A stretch of DNA of 30,624 nucleotides from assembly GCA_008931825.1 (NCBI GenBank), contig QXVZ01007281.1:1-30624 (forward strand), in the 5' to 3' direction. The notes beneath the pieces are model-generated. The model saw only the letters and a program-made list of their open reading frames with translations. It was not told where the DNA came from and ran no database searches. Positions within the stretch are counted from its first letter, which is position 1. Each line of letters opens with the position of its first letter. The translations under genes were made by a program, and so were the position numbers. Source of the DNA: Phallusia fumigata. Taxonomy: Eukaryota; Chordata; Ascidiacea; Phlebobranchia; Ascidiidae. Below, piece by piece: positions 1-9,034 of the stretch.

Positions 1-378
1 ATGGAGAACGCCACCTCTCTAGTTTTAATAGTATTTATAGGCCCTTACTAAATGAAGCACATATTGCCTACATTTAAATTTGCTATAACTACCGTGTTTT
101 TTATAGTTTATAACTTGGGATTTTTGTGGCTGGTACATTGGAAGCATTAAAATGCATTTTGAGAGTTTTGATTTGTACCCTGAAATGGTATGTTTTATCA
201 CAGGCCTTTAGGTTACAAATATCATGCTAAATTTAAAATGGTCACATATGATCCGAACCATAAAATACTCGTGTTCAGCCTTAACAGCCTTTATTATGTT
301 GTTACATCATGTATGTGTGATGGCACAAGAAGTTGAGCAGCAAATTAAGCTTAAATTTTGCATTTTTATCCCAAACAG
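1..378. other. Probable intron of the DZF gene, no coding exon recognised
   Basis: This AT-rich stretch ends in a splice acceptor (TTTTTATCCCAAACAG, ending at 378) that opens the first exon I can support. A short GC-richer run at 1-22 could be the tail of an earlier exon, but its possible donor (GTTTTA) is weak and the encoded residues match nothing I recognise. I call the rest intron. Confidence 0.4.
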
Positions 379-3300
379 AGGAGGAGATTGAAGAGGAAAA
401 AGCGGATAAAGAGGATTCTGCTGAAAAAGCACAAGACGGAAACGATGATGAGGAAAAATCTACATCTGGGGATGAAGACAAGCAAGAAAAGAAAGCAAAA
501 ATACAAATGTATGAAATTGAATAATATTTTCAAGGATAAAACTGAATTAACAACTGTCTGAAACCAAGGCTATGGTCATTGGCAATCTTGTGTCTATATA
601 TTTCAAATATTTGATTTTGTGTATTTCAGCTTGAAGAGGCCAAAAAAACAGCCTAAAAAATTAATCGACACACGACCGCGAATCCTCTGCGCAGTGAATA
701 GAGTTGGAACCTTAGCTAAAGGGCTTCTGATTCACAATGATCCAAATGTGAGTCTGGTCCTACTGTGTGGGGAAGTCCCTACCAGAGAGCTGCTACAGAG
801 AGTGCTCAAGCATTTGCCAGGTTAGAAATAAAATGTTTTGCTTTAATTGTGTAAGGTGGAAAACTGAACAGAATGCCAATATCAGCATATTGAAAAAGCA
901 GTTTTCTGATATTGCTGTTTTGCCATTTAGACAAAATGAAGGAAGTTAACAAGTCGTTAGAGTTTGAACTTGAAGAAAGGGAAGCTGGGTTTACTATTAA
1001 TGCCAAGTTAGCTGTAAAAGTACTGGTAAGTAACTGCTTTTTTTAAAACTATTTTCTGACTTAGAAAAACATTTACTCCAGAACTAATGAACACAAGCTA
1101 AACATAAGCTTTGTCTTTTTTGTGTACCTGTAGGCACGTAATTCTTCTTTTTCTCTGGGTAGTTGTTCATGGTAAGCTATCACATAATTTAATTAGTTTT
1201 TTTAAGACCATCTAAGTCAGTTTGCTTTTCTGCGCAATCCATACATTTGTGTTTGTTTCTTCAGGTAACAGTTACACTCACTTCCACTTCCCTGAACAAA
1301 CCGAAGCCGAAAGTACAAGACAAAGAAGCAGAAGAGAAAAACGAAACAGAACAAGAAACAAGGGAGGTTGATGAGGATGGAGAAGGACACAAAGAGAAGG
1401 AAGAGAGTACGGAGGAGAAAGAAGAAAAGACAGAGAGTGCAGAGGAGAAAGAAGAAGAGATGGAGAGTAAAGAGGATAAAGAAGAAAAGCAAGAGGGGGA
1501 AGAGGAGACAGGGAGTGAAGAGCAAACAAGAGAAAGGAAAGAAACACAACCGAAAGAAGAAGCTAATTTAAATGAGCGGAAGGACAAATGTGTTGATTTG
1601 GAAACAAAAGATGATGAATCAGGTTTGTTAAAGTACTTACAACTGATGAATATGTATTTTATGTATTTATTGGCAAAAAAGCAAGCAAATAGGGTGACAG
1701 CTCAACTTTTGGAACAAAATAGCTTCAATGATAAACTTTCACTGGCGTTTTGTTTGTCACTTTGTGGCTTTAGAAGTGGAATCAAGTAATGAAGAAACTG
1801 AAGGAATGCTTCCCAAACATTTGCTGCTCAATGCACTCGCACAACTGCGGCATGCCAAATGGTTTCAGGTGAATCAATACACTTTTGTCATTAAGCCATT
1901 AGGTACTAATGCAGGGGTTACCATACCTGAAAAGGTGACACTTCGGACAGTCAAAATGACTGCCAATTTCGATGCCACAAATTTAATTTAACTGAAAAAT
2001 TCTCACTCATTAATGCAAAACAACTTTAGGCTACGAAGCACAAAGTCAATAAAAGTTCTGATCTCACATGTGCACTGTTACAAGTTGAACATAACTTCAA
2101 GATGCTAAAATCTGGATGTGTTTTACAATTTTTTCACAGCGTATAGACAACTTATACCAACAGGCAGTTGTGCACAACTTGCTCTTTTTGTTAAATGAAA
2201 ACCAAGTTTTGCTGATTTTCACTTTGCTGATGTTAAAACTTGAAATTTGTTGCTAGCTTTATAAAATTTTGGGCTTTGGTGTTTATATTATATTTCTGTG
2301 CTATTTTTAGAACATTTAGATTGAAACACGAACTGATTAAAAGCGGGAAAGTCATTTTAGGAATTGTTCAAACCTGTTTTATGTCCTTGTTACAGGCACG
2401 AGCTAGTCAGTTGGATTGTTGTGTTGTCATGATTCGAATTCTAAGAGATTTGAAACTGAGAGAAAAAATTTGGAATCCACTTTCCAACTGGGTATAGATT
2501 ACATTGGTAATATATAACAATCTTACAAAAAACAAAACTGTTTTATTTTCAAGGCCATTGAAAACTTGGTATACATTTCATTGTCAAGTTCGAATGAACA
2601 AATGGGACATGGAGATGCATTTCGACGTGTGTTCGAAGTTCTGGCTGGTGGGGTTTTGCTTCCAGGTAATACAGAAAAGTACTGATCTAATAGTTGCAAT
2701 GGCTTTACTCCACACTCGGGTCAAATGCCAGCAGACCACTGGATACATGCTTAAGGGGTGTTTTTAGTTACAACTATTACATTCAGATCGTCCTGGAGTT
2801 CAAGATCCATGTGAAAAAGAAAAGGTTGATGTATTGGATTGTTGTTCTGACCAGGAGTTGGAAGAGATGACTCGATTTTCTCAGTATGTTCTTCTAAAAA
2901 TAGCCTTCAGACAAATACATCAGGTGTGTTGTCAATTTTTTTAGTGCAGCCTATTTATCATGTAGGTGAAAACTTTATTGTCAAACTTTTACCTATGTGC
3001 TTTTTCCAGGTACTTGGAATGGAGCGATTATCTTTAAATGCTCCTCGTCCCAGCAATCATTACTCCACATCACATAATGCAAATATTACACGGAGTAAAG
3101 ATGGGGAGGGTAGTGACTTGTCAAATAAGGAACAAACAGAAAATGATGGTATCACCTCAACAAATGTGACACAATCTCACACTGAGAAAGAAGGTGTGGA
3201 ATAATTGGTTTTAATTGAATGTTTTTTGTGTAACTTGGTAGTGAAAAGGGATATCCATTATATCTGTCAGTAACATTTTTTCCAAATAGATACTTGTACT

Positions 3301-3712
3301 TCTCAAAGATTTGAAGTTTATTTCTTGTGTAGATTTGTGTTGATAAAGCAAGCGGTTTATTGAGCGATTATAACACATTTTATTTTGTATTACCAAGGTC
3401 CTTTTTGACCGGTTTTATTTTCCAGCAGATTACGAAATTGAGCAACAACTTTCCAGTCTTTCAATTACTGATCCGGAAAACAATCTCAATGAGGGTCTTG
3501 TTGTACAAGAAGACGGCCAAGCTGCTGAACAGGTTAAAGAAAATGAGGGAGAAAAAGATGAAAGCCAAGGCACAGATACCACAGACAAATATCAGAATCT
3601 TGATAATTCAAAGAGTTCTGTGGAAATAAATTCAGAGTTGAAAGAAGCTCCTTCGGAGGCTGGGACAGACCCAGTGCAGCGCGAGCAAACACCAAGCACA
3701 GAAGACCAGTAG
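379..3712 (+). CDS. DZF-domain RNA-binding protein, ZFR/ILF3-like (5' partial, 10 exons)
   Basis: Ten exons join in phase: 379-508, 630-820, 931-1025, 1265-1622, 1774-1868, 2396-2491, 2554-2665, 2787-2923, 3010-3193 and 3429-3712 (TAG at 3710), giving about 559 residues. The conserved core is the DZF domain, a nucleotidyltransferase-like dimerisation fold found in ZFR, ILF3/NF90, ILF2/NF45 and STRBP. Recognisable blocks are RVGTLAKGLL and LVLLCGEVPTRELL (exon 2), VTVTLTS (exon 4), ALAQLRHAKWFQ and ARASQLDCCVVMIRILRDL (exons 5-6), HGDAFRRVFEVLAGGVLLP (exon 7), GVQDPCEK (exon 8) and FRQIHQVLGME (exons 8-9). Family members bind double-stranded RNA and act in splicing and RNA stability. No dsRNA-binding domain follows the DZF; an acidic, Ser/Gln-rich tail ends the protein, which resembles ZFR more than ILF3. 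An E/K-rich insertion interrupts the domain in exon 4. The N-terminus lies upstream of the window, so ZFR versus ILF3 cannot be settled. Confidence 0.88.
1403..1492 (+). repeat. Three 30-bp in-frame minisatellite units in the DZF gene
   Basis: Three imperfect 30-bp units begin at 1403, 1433 and 1463, each starting GAGAGT. They encode the decapeptides ESTEEKEEKT, ESAEEKEEEM and ESKEDKEEKQ. Because the unit is a multiple of three, copy number could change without breaking the reading frame. A degenerate fourth unit follows at 1493. Confidence 0.85.
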
Positions 3713-3778
3713 TTGTCAACTTTTTTAGTCTGCTATTATAAATGAACCGACTGTTGTGGGGTTGTGTGGGGCTTATCA

Positions 3779-3784
3779 ATAAAC
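3779..3784 (+). terminator. Poly(A) signal of the DZF gene
   Basis: A canonical AATAAA lies 66 bases after the stop codon. It is followed at once by a T-run and the G-rich tract at 3793-3826, the usual layout of a downstream polyadenylation element. Confidence 0.75.
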
Positions 3785-3792
3785 TTTTTTTT

Positions 3793-3826
3793 GGGGGGTG
3801 GGGCACATTTCTGGGAGGGGGGAGGG
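3793..3826 (+). other. G-rich tract, possible G-quadruplex or polyadenylation auxiliary element
   Basis: Five G-runs of three or more (6, 4, 3, 6 and 3) lie within 34 bases, starting nine bases after the AATAAA. The longest loop is nine bases, so a quadruplex is possible but not canonical. A second, shorter G-rich run occurs at about 3990-4005. Confidence 0.45.
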
Positions 3827-4020
3827 TAAATAACACATCAAAAATAACTGAAAGTTATAAAAGTAGATCAAATGTCAAACAGTTGTTTTATTGGTGTCCT
3901 AATCTCGCTTATGCAATACCAATATGTGCTAAAAAGTGAAACAACCATCCTGGAAAGTCTGCATTAAAACCGAGAAACAATGAAATGTTTGGGAGGGGGG
4001 TTGGGTTATTCTTGTGTACA

Positions 4021-4525
4021 GCTATATACTTTGTATCATAGATCTTCTGTTTTTGTTTGCGTACAAGCGGGGAGTATATCTAGCGCTGTGTATAATTTTA
4101 GCGCAGGAATAATTTCATAGGATTCTTGGAGTTGAAAACAACACTGAGACACGGAAATTCCAAACCGGCCTTAGGAAACTGCTGTCAAACCAGCTTTTCC
4201 GGCCATTCCACTTCCAAGTACCCTAACTTCGTTGCTGCTTTTCATGTTTGATTATGAACGAAAATAAAATTTCAGTAAAATTATAAGTAGACCTGTGCTA
4301 TATCGTTTGTATCATAGGTCTTTTGTTTGCGTACACGCGAGGAGCAACTATAGCGCAGAAATAATTTCATTGGCCTCTTGGAGTTAAAAACGTAAATTCC
4401 AAACCGGCGTAAAAAAACTACTGTCAAAACAGCCTTTTTGGTCATTCCACTTCCAAACACCCTAACTATGTTGCTGCTTTTCGTGTTTGACTACGAACGA
4501 AACTAAAATTTCAGTAAAATCACAA
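4021..4525. repeat. Two diverged direct copies of a ~230-260 bp unit
   Basis: Copy 1 (about 4021-4282) and copy 2 (about 4297-4525) share the same blocks in the same order: GCTATAT..TTGTATCATAG, TTTGTTTGCGTACA, TAGCGCAG, AATAATTTCAT, CTTGGAGTT, AAATTCCAAACCGGC, CATTCCACTTCCAA, TTGCTGCTTTTC, ACGAAA and TAAAATTTCAGTAAAAT. The copies differ by substitutions and small deletions, so the duplication is not recent. No coding potential and no terminal repeats were seen. Confidence 0.75.
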
Positions 4526-4555
4526 TAATGTCGCTGCTTTGTTCGATCACATCCA

Positions 4556-4612
4556 TATAAACGCGCACTTTTGTACATTGCCATAATGGCGGGAAAGACT
4601 GGAAAGCCTGCT
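4556..4612 (+). promoter_or_regulatory. Candidate TATA-box core promoter and short first exon
   Basis: TATAAA at 4556-4561 sits 26-30 bases upstream of a CCATAATGGCGGGA element (4581-4594), which resembles the YY1-type motif often found at animal transcription starts. A plausible donor (GCT|GTAATT) follows at 4612/4613. This could give a short first exon for BTBZF-1 or the start of an outron. A reading frame from the ATG at 4586 runs only 20 codons. This rests on motifs alone. Confidence 0.3.
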
Positions 4613-5480
4613 GTAATTTTCTTGAGCTGTTTTTCAAACGCAGTTTAGATATCAAATAAATTTTCTGAACCTAATCTGGAATTAAAAAAATAAAAAATGT
4701 CAGTTTGCATACTTCAGATCTGTTGTACAAAAACGCTTGATGTCAACAATAGTAGTCAGGCCATGTGGACATTTTAATTGAAGCGTTGTGAATTATGACG
4801 CAAAAGAAGAAAGCCGACAAAAATTTGCAAAGAATTTGCAAGTTTGTTTACTGAAGGTACATGGTGTGTAATTTTTGAGGGTTTATTTTTTGAAAAGTAA
4901 ACAAACCTATTTTAGAGGCAGAATAATGTTTTAATGAGTTGACTTTGAAAGCTACCGGTCCGCTTGGCGCTTATTACTGCAAATACTGTTGGTATATAAT
5001 GCACATAGTTTATAGTCTCTTAATGTGAAATTCTTGCTATTTTTACTTACAGTTAATGCTTTGGGGTCAGGGGTTTGAGATTAGCAGGTACCACATTGTA
5101 ATAGGCGAAGTTCTGAAACACCACAGGCACTACGGTAAATTAAAAAATGAATGTACCTATCAAACGCTTACCTGCAGTATTTTAAAGTTTTACCCGTCTA
5201 AATACATTACCTGCACTATGCAGTATTTACGATTTTGTCCTGTCTAAATTTATAATTTGCAGTGCCAAGCAGACCTCGATTTTTCGAAATTGCCCATTTT
5301 ACAGTGAGTTATTTTGGAATAGTTCTGTTTCCTAAAGAAAAAATTCAGACCAGAAGAAGAATGCACATCATTTTAGCATTATGGCAGGGGTGTAGAATGT
5401 GACATAGTTATAAAATATAATTAAATTTTGAAACTACAAACCCAGTTGAAATTTATTCATATCATCGTACCACCAAAAAT
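4613..5480. other. Noncoding interval upstream of the BTB array
   Basis: No exon, RNA gene or repeat could be supported here. The only short open frame (5056-5247) has no recognisable protein features. An isolated acceptor-like TTTTTACTTACAG ends at 5052. Confidence 0.4.
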
Positions 5481-5495
5481 TTTTAGTATTTACAG
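5481..5495 (+). other. Candidate splice acceptor upstream of BTBZF-1
   Basis: TTTTAG (ending 5486) and TTTACAG (ending 5495) lie 31-40 bases before the ATG at 5527. No donor has been matched with confidence. Confidence 0.4.
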
Positions 5496-5526
5496 AACAA
5501 TAACATTTTGTAATACTGTTGTAGTA

Positions 5527-6729
5527 ATGTTGTACATCTCTTCTCATTTTCCTCAACAAACGTTGGGATTGCTTAACACCATGCGAGAAAACAATGAGTT
5601 TTGTGATGTTACTATTAATGTTAACAATACAAAATATCCAGCACACAAAGCAGTTCTTGCTGCAACAAGTAAATACATGAAAAAGCACTTCCTAAAATCA
5701 AGCGGAGACTCTGTGAACATTCAGTTGCCTCTGCTAAATTCTAACATTTTTCAAGATGTGTTGAAGTTTTTGTACACTGGCCAACTTGAAATTAGTGATG
5801 AAAAGTTGGCGGAATTAAGTTTGTTGGGGTCATACCTTCAAATACCAGAAATCACCAAGTTTACTTCAAGATTTATCACAAGCACCCAGAAGGAAAACAG
5901 TAATGTTCAACCAACACTTAAATTTATTGTTCAGCATGCATACTCCCAACATGAAAACCTGAACGACAAAATTGAACAAAATGATTTGAAAAACCAAATA
6001 TCTCCCGATTCAAGACCAACTCAAAAAGGTGGTGCTATGAAATATGGAAAAATGTTAAGACATCAAAAAAGACGGTGGAGAAAACCAGTTAAGTGTCCTG
6101 TTTGTTTGAAGATTTTTTCTTGTGCCTTTTCAGTGAAGAGGCATTTGCGCCCTACAGCTAATCGTTCATGTGGCAAACTTGTTGAAAAATACAGTATCTC
6201 CACTGATGCTAAAATGGTACCAAATGGAAATTCTGGCACTTCGCAAGCATATACATTTCCATGCAAAGAATGTGACAGTTTCTTTTATGACTTTCCACAG
6301 TTTTCATTACATCTTGCAGAAACCCATTTGGTGGAAGAAACTTTTAAATGTTCATTTTGTGATTTGAAGTTTGACGAAGCCATGCATCTCAAGAAACATG
6401 AGCAATATCATAAAGATGAAAAAATTGATATTTCAGATGCTACTGGCCAGATAAAAGATTGCTGTTTTCTCTGTGGTGATAAATTTGATAACAGAGAGGA
6501 GTTCAGACAACACAGAAGCACAAAATGCACGGAAACTTGTCGGTTTTGTGGAGAAGCCTTTTCACAAAAGTCTCACCTTGAAGGGCATATTTATCAACAC
6601 ATTCATGAAAAGCCTTACTCATGTTACCTTTGCAGCTCTGCATTTACTCTTAGAACAAGCTTATACAACCACTTAAATAGGCTTCATTTAATTGAAATGC
6701 CAAAATATGCCAAAGATAATGTACTCTAG
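5527..6729 (+). CDS. BTBZF-1: BTB/POZ C2H2 zinc finger protein, 400 aa, six fingers
   Basis: This intronless gene encodes a predicted nuclear transcription factor. The BTB dimerisation domain spans residues 1 to about 120, with the family hallmarks FCDVTI, YPAHKAVLAA and FLYTGQLEI. A basic patch (RHQKRRWRK, 178-186) may serve as a nuclear signal. The fingers are C2HC (190-215), C2H2 (246-267), C2H2 (275-295), C2HC (313-334), C2H2 (338-358) and C2H2 (367-387), followed by the shared MP tail. It is the shortest paralog and holds only the C-terminal cassette that the others share. I chose the ATG at 5527 because it aligns with the MIY start of all other copies; the frame is open 33 codons upstream but that part is not conserved. 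BTB-ZF proteins usually repress or activate target genes and may recruit corepressors or Cul3. Its DNA target is unknown. Confidence 0.88.
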   Translation: MLYISSHFPQQTLGLLNTMRENNEFCDVTINVNNTKYPAHKAVLAATSKYMKKHFLKSSGDSVNIQLPLLNSNIFQDVLKFLYTGQLEISDEKLAELSLLGSYLQIPEITKFTSRFITSTQKENSNVQPTLKFIVQHAYSQHENLNDKIEQNDLKNQISPDSRPTQKGGAMKYGKMLRHQKRRWRKPVKCPVCLKIFSCAFSVKRHLRPTANRSCGKLVEKYSISTDAKMVPNGNSGTSQAYTFPCKECDSFFYDFPQFSLHLAETHLVEETFKCSFCDLKFDEAMHLKKHEQYHKDEKIDISDATGQIKDCCFLCGDKFDNREEFRQHRSTKCTETCRFCGEAFSQKSHLEGHIYQHIHEKPYSCYLCSSAFTLRTSLYNHLNRLHLIEMPKYAKDNVL

Positions 6730-6969
6730 CTAAAGTGTTCTTGTTCTTTGTGTAAAAGAGGCAATATTTAGGCATTGTCAGAGTTTTTGTTTGTGTTTTT
6801 TTTCTGTTAAGTGACAATACTGCATTGTGTTTATCAATCTGTGTCAGTTTATTTGTGATTTAGTTGTAAGCCAATAGCTTAAGCAGTTTTGCACCGATAT
6901 TGACATTTATCATTTAGTTCCTTGATATCATGTGTCTGTGTGTTAAAAAGGTATTTCTGCAGTTTATGC

Positions 6970-6980
6970 TTTGTTTCTAG
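6970..6980 (+). other. Candidate orphan splice acceptor of BTBZF-2
   Basis: TTTGTTTCTAG ends 19 bases before the ATG at 7000. It lies 251 bases after the BTBZF-1 stop, with no evident donor in the spacer. Confidence 0.5.
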
Positions 6981-6999
6981 GTTTTGTAAAACAGTCATC

Positions 7000-8673
7000 A
7001 TGATCTACTCTTTACCACACTACACCAAAACAGCTCTGGGGCTGTTGAATGAAATGAGAAAAACCAATGAGTATTGTGACATATATATCAACATCAATGG
7101 GAATAAATATGCAGCGCACAAGGCTGTGCTTGTAGCTGGAAGCCAGTACATGAGGCAACAACTTACCAAGATATCCGGGATATTTTTGAACCTGTATTTA
7201 AAGTTGTCCAACCCTGGTGTGTTTGATGATCTTCTTAAGTTTTTGTACACCGGAGAAATTCAGTTAACTGAAGAAAATGTTGCAGAAGTGACAATGCTTG
7301 CCTCATACTTGCAAATTAATGACATTTTACGATTAACCTCCCAGTTTTTGAACAGTATGCAAACTGTTGGAGATTCAGAATCAAGTCCAACGTTGTTGGA
7401 GGTTGCTTTTGAAGGTGATGGTCTCTTGGAAGATCTTGATGATCATGTAAACAATGAAAGAGTTGATGAAAATTCTTGCAACAATCCTTTGTCTTGTTCA
7501 AAATGGCAGCAAGAAATTTCTGAACTCTTCCAGAGTAAAGACAACTTCACCAGCATGGCGTATGATTTAAAAGAGAAAAAATATCACTGCAAAGTCTGCT
7601 GCAAAGATTTTCTTCGCAAATCAACTTGTTTAAGCCACTGCATGACACATACTGTTGATGTTTACTTTTGCACCAATTGCAGCAGACCCTTCGACACTCT
7701 TCACAATTTAAAAGATCATTATTTACATTACAATTCATGCTTGCTATTAGCCCAAAAGAAGCAACAGGCATACAAAGATCCCAGTGATTTTTTGACCAAA
7801 CAGCAAGTTGATGAGGGATTTAGGTTTAAATGCGACAGTTGTTTTGAAGCATTTCAAGATTTTGGACAATTTCAAGATCACAGACACACAGAACATGCTG
7901 TGGAGGAGAAGTTAAAATGTTCATTTTGTAAGGGTTCCTCTGATAATGGCGATACTTTGTCTGACCATATTAAACAGCATTACAGGACTGATAATGAAAA
8001 CTTTACCAAGAATAAAATATTTAAAGAGCTAAAACGGACAAGCGTACCTTGCCTAAGGTGCAATAAGGTATTCTCCCGACATCAAAGTTTAAAGCGCCAC
8101 TACAAAGTGACTAGATGTGGAAAGATCTTAAAAAAACGCAAAAGTGCACAAAAGCACAAAGATGGTGATGACAATCAAACAACAGAAGTTTTTGCTTTTA
8201 AATGTGAATATTGCGGTCCGGGATTTGCTACATTTTCAGCTTTTGCAGCACACAGTAAAGAAGAGCATTCAGTCGCTGTTGAAATGATTTGTCGTTTTTG
8301 TGGCATACTGTTTGGTAGTGGGGAGTGGCTTGAAAAACATGTTACACATCATGTAACAGAAAAGCAGGCTGCCATTGACAATGGAGAAAAATTTACCTGT
8401 CAGCTGTGTGAGTCAACATTTGATGATGAAGATCTTTTCGAGTTACACAAAACACAAAAATGTGTCGATTCTTGCAGGTTTTGTGGTAGATCTTTTCAAA
8501 CTCGCAAAAATATTGTTCGTCATGTTAAAGTCCACACAGGTGAAAAGCCTTACCCATGCTTCGAATGTGAGAGCAAATTTAGTCGTAAAGACACATTGTT
8601 TCAACACTTGCGCGTCATGCATTCAATTGTCATGCCAAATCAAGTTGGTGCCATAAAATGTCTCAAAAATTAG
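7000..8673 (+). CDS. BTBZF-2: BTB/POZ zinc finger protein, 557 aa, ten fingers
   Basis: This intronless gene encodes a BTB domain at residues 1 to about 120, an acidic linker, and ten fingers. In order they are C2H2 (198-217), C2HC (224-247), C2H2 (278-299), C2H2 (307-327), C2HC (351-373), C2H2 (402-423), C2H2 (431-451), C2HC (467-488), C2H2 (492-512) and C2H2 (520-541). The last two are joined by the canonical TGEKPY linker that favours DNA binding. The C-terminus carries the conserved SIVMP tail. The C2H2 pair at 278-327 resembles the pair at 402-451, so an internal duplication of a two-finger module is likely. The ATG at 7000 matches the paralog start; upstream in-frame codons overlap the candidate acceptor and are not conserved. 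It is likely a nuclear DNA-binding dimer with unknown targets. Confidence 0.9.
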   Translation: MIYSLPHYTKTALGLLNEMRKTNEYCDIYININGNKYAAHKAVLVAGSQYMRQQLTKISGIFLNLYLKLSNPGVFDDLLKFLYTGEIQLTEENVAEVTMLASYLQINDILRLTSQFLNSMQTVGDSESSPTLLEVAFEGDGLLEDLDDHVNNERVDENSCNNPLSCSKWQQEISELFQSKDNFTSMAYDLKEKKYHCKVCCKDFLRKSTCLSHCMTHTVDVYFCTNCSRPFDTLHNLKDHYLHYNSCLLLAQKKQQAYKDPSDFLTKQQVDEGFRFKCDSCFEAFQDFGQFQDHRHTEHAVEEKLKCSFCKGSSDNGDTLSDHIKQHYRTDNENFTKNKIFKELKRTSVPCLRCNKVFSRHQSLKRHYKVTRCGKILKKRKSAQKHKDGDDNQTTEVFAFKCEYCGPGFATFSAFAAHSKEEHSVAVEMICRFCGILFGSGEWLEKHVTHHVTEKQAAIDNGEKFTCQLCESTFDDEDLFELHKTQKCVDSCRFCGRSFQTRKNIVRHVKVHTGEKPYPCFECESKFSRKDTLFQHLRVMHSIVMPNQVGAIKCLKN

Positions 8674-8830
8674 TCAGATGAAATGTCAATGCCAATTTTT
8701 GTTGTACTAGATACCAGGAAAATTGGAACAAAATTTCTAAGACTATTTATGTCATACTTATGTGGTATCATAATACTTCAAGCATGTTTAGGCAAGCACC
8801 AATCATTACCATAAGATACTGTGCTTGACC

Positions 8831-8836
8831 AATAAA
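8831..8836 (+). terminator. Poly(A) signal of BTBZF-2
   Basis: AATAAA lies 158 bases after the stop codon, so this gene can end its own transcript. Confidence 0.6.
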
Positions 8837-8975
8837 AACACTTGCTTTTTTATGCCACCCCCAATGTAATGTAATTTGTATTAAGTTATATCCTGCAATA
8901 CCAAATCCTAACCTTGCTATGAAGTAATTTTACTAGACTTTGTCGAACTTGTTGTTGTATTGTTGTGTATGAAAA

Positions 8976-8991
8976 TTTTTTCTTTTTTCAG
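8976..8991 (+). other. Candidate orphan splice acceptor of BTBZF-3
   Basis: TTTTTTCTTTTTTCAG is a strong polypyrimidine tract plus AG ending 43 bases before the ATG at 9035. The sequence around it (CTTTTTTCAGAAAAGTTAGG) resembles that at the pseudogene at 10980-11000. Confidence 0.6.
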
Positions 8992-9034
8992 AAAAGTTAG
9001 GTTTTTTGTTAATGAAACCAAAATCTAATAGAAA

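Larger units (their letters stand above)
8674..9034. other. Spacer between BTBZF-2 and BTBZF-3
   Basis: This spacer holds the presumed 3' UTR and poly(A) signal of BTBZF-2, then AT-rich sequence leading into the pyrimidine-rich acceptor of BTBZF-3. No other gene was seen. Confidence 0.5.

Noticed and set aside
1217..1587. Long minus-strand open frames over the acidic exon of the DZF gene
   Set aside because: They are the antisense of a purine-rich Glu/Lys coding repeat, which lacks stops on the other strand. Their Ser/Leu/Phe-rich products have no domain.
3534..3836. Minus-strand open frame of 100 codons
   Set aside because: It is antisense to the last DZF exon and its 3' UTR and has no recognisable features.
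4586..4648. Short frame starting MAGKTGKPA, recalling a histone H2A-type N-terminus
   Set aside because: It runs only 20 codons, similarity ends after a few residues, and joining its possible donor to the BTBZF-1 acceptors does not keep frame.
5428..5526. In-frame N-terminal extension of BTBZF-1 (similar ones precede BTBZF-2, -4, -5 and -6)
   Set aside because: The extensions are not conserved, and in several genes they run over the candidate acceptor. The MIY/MLY start aligns in all copies.
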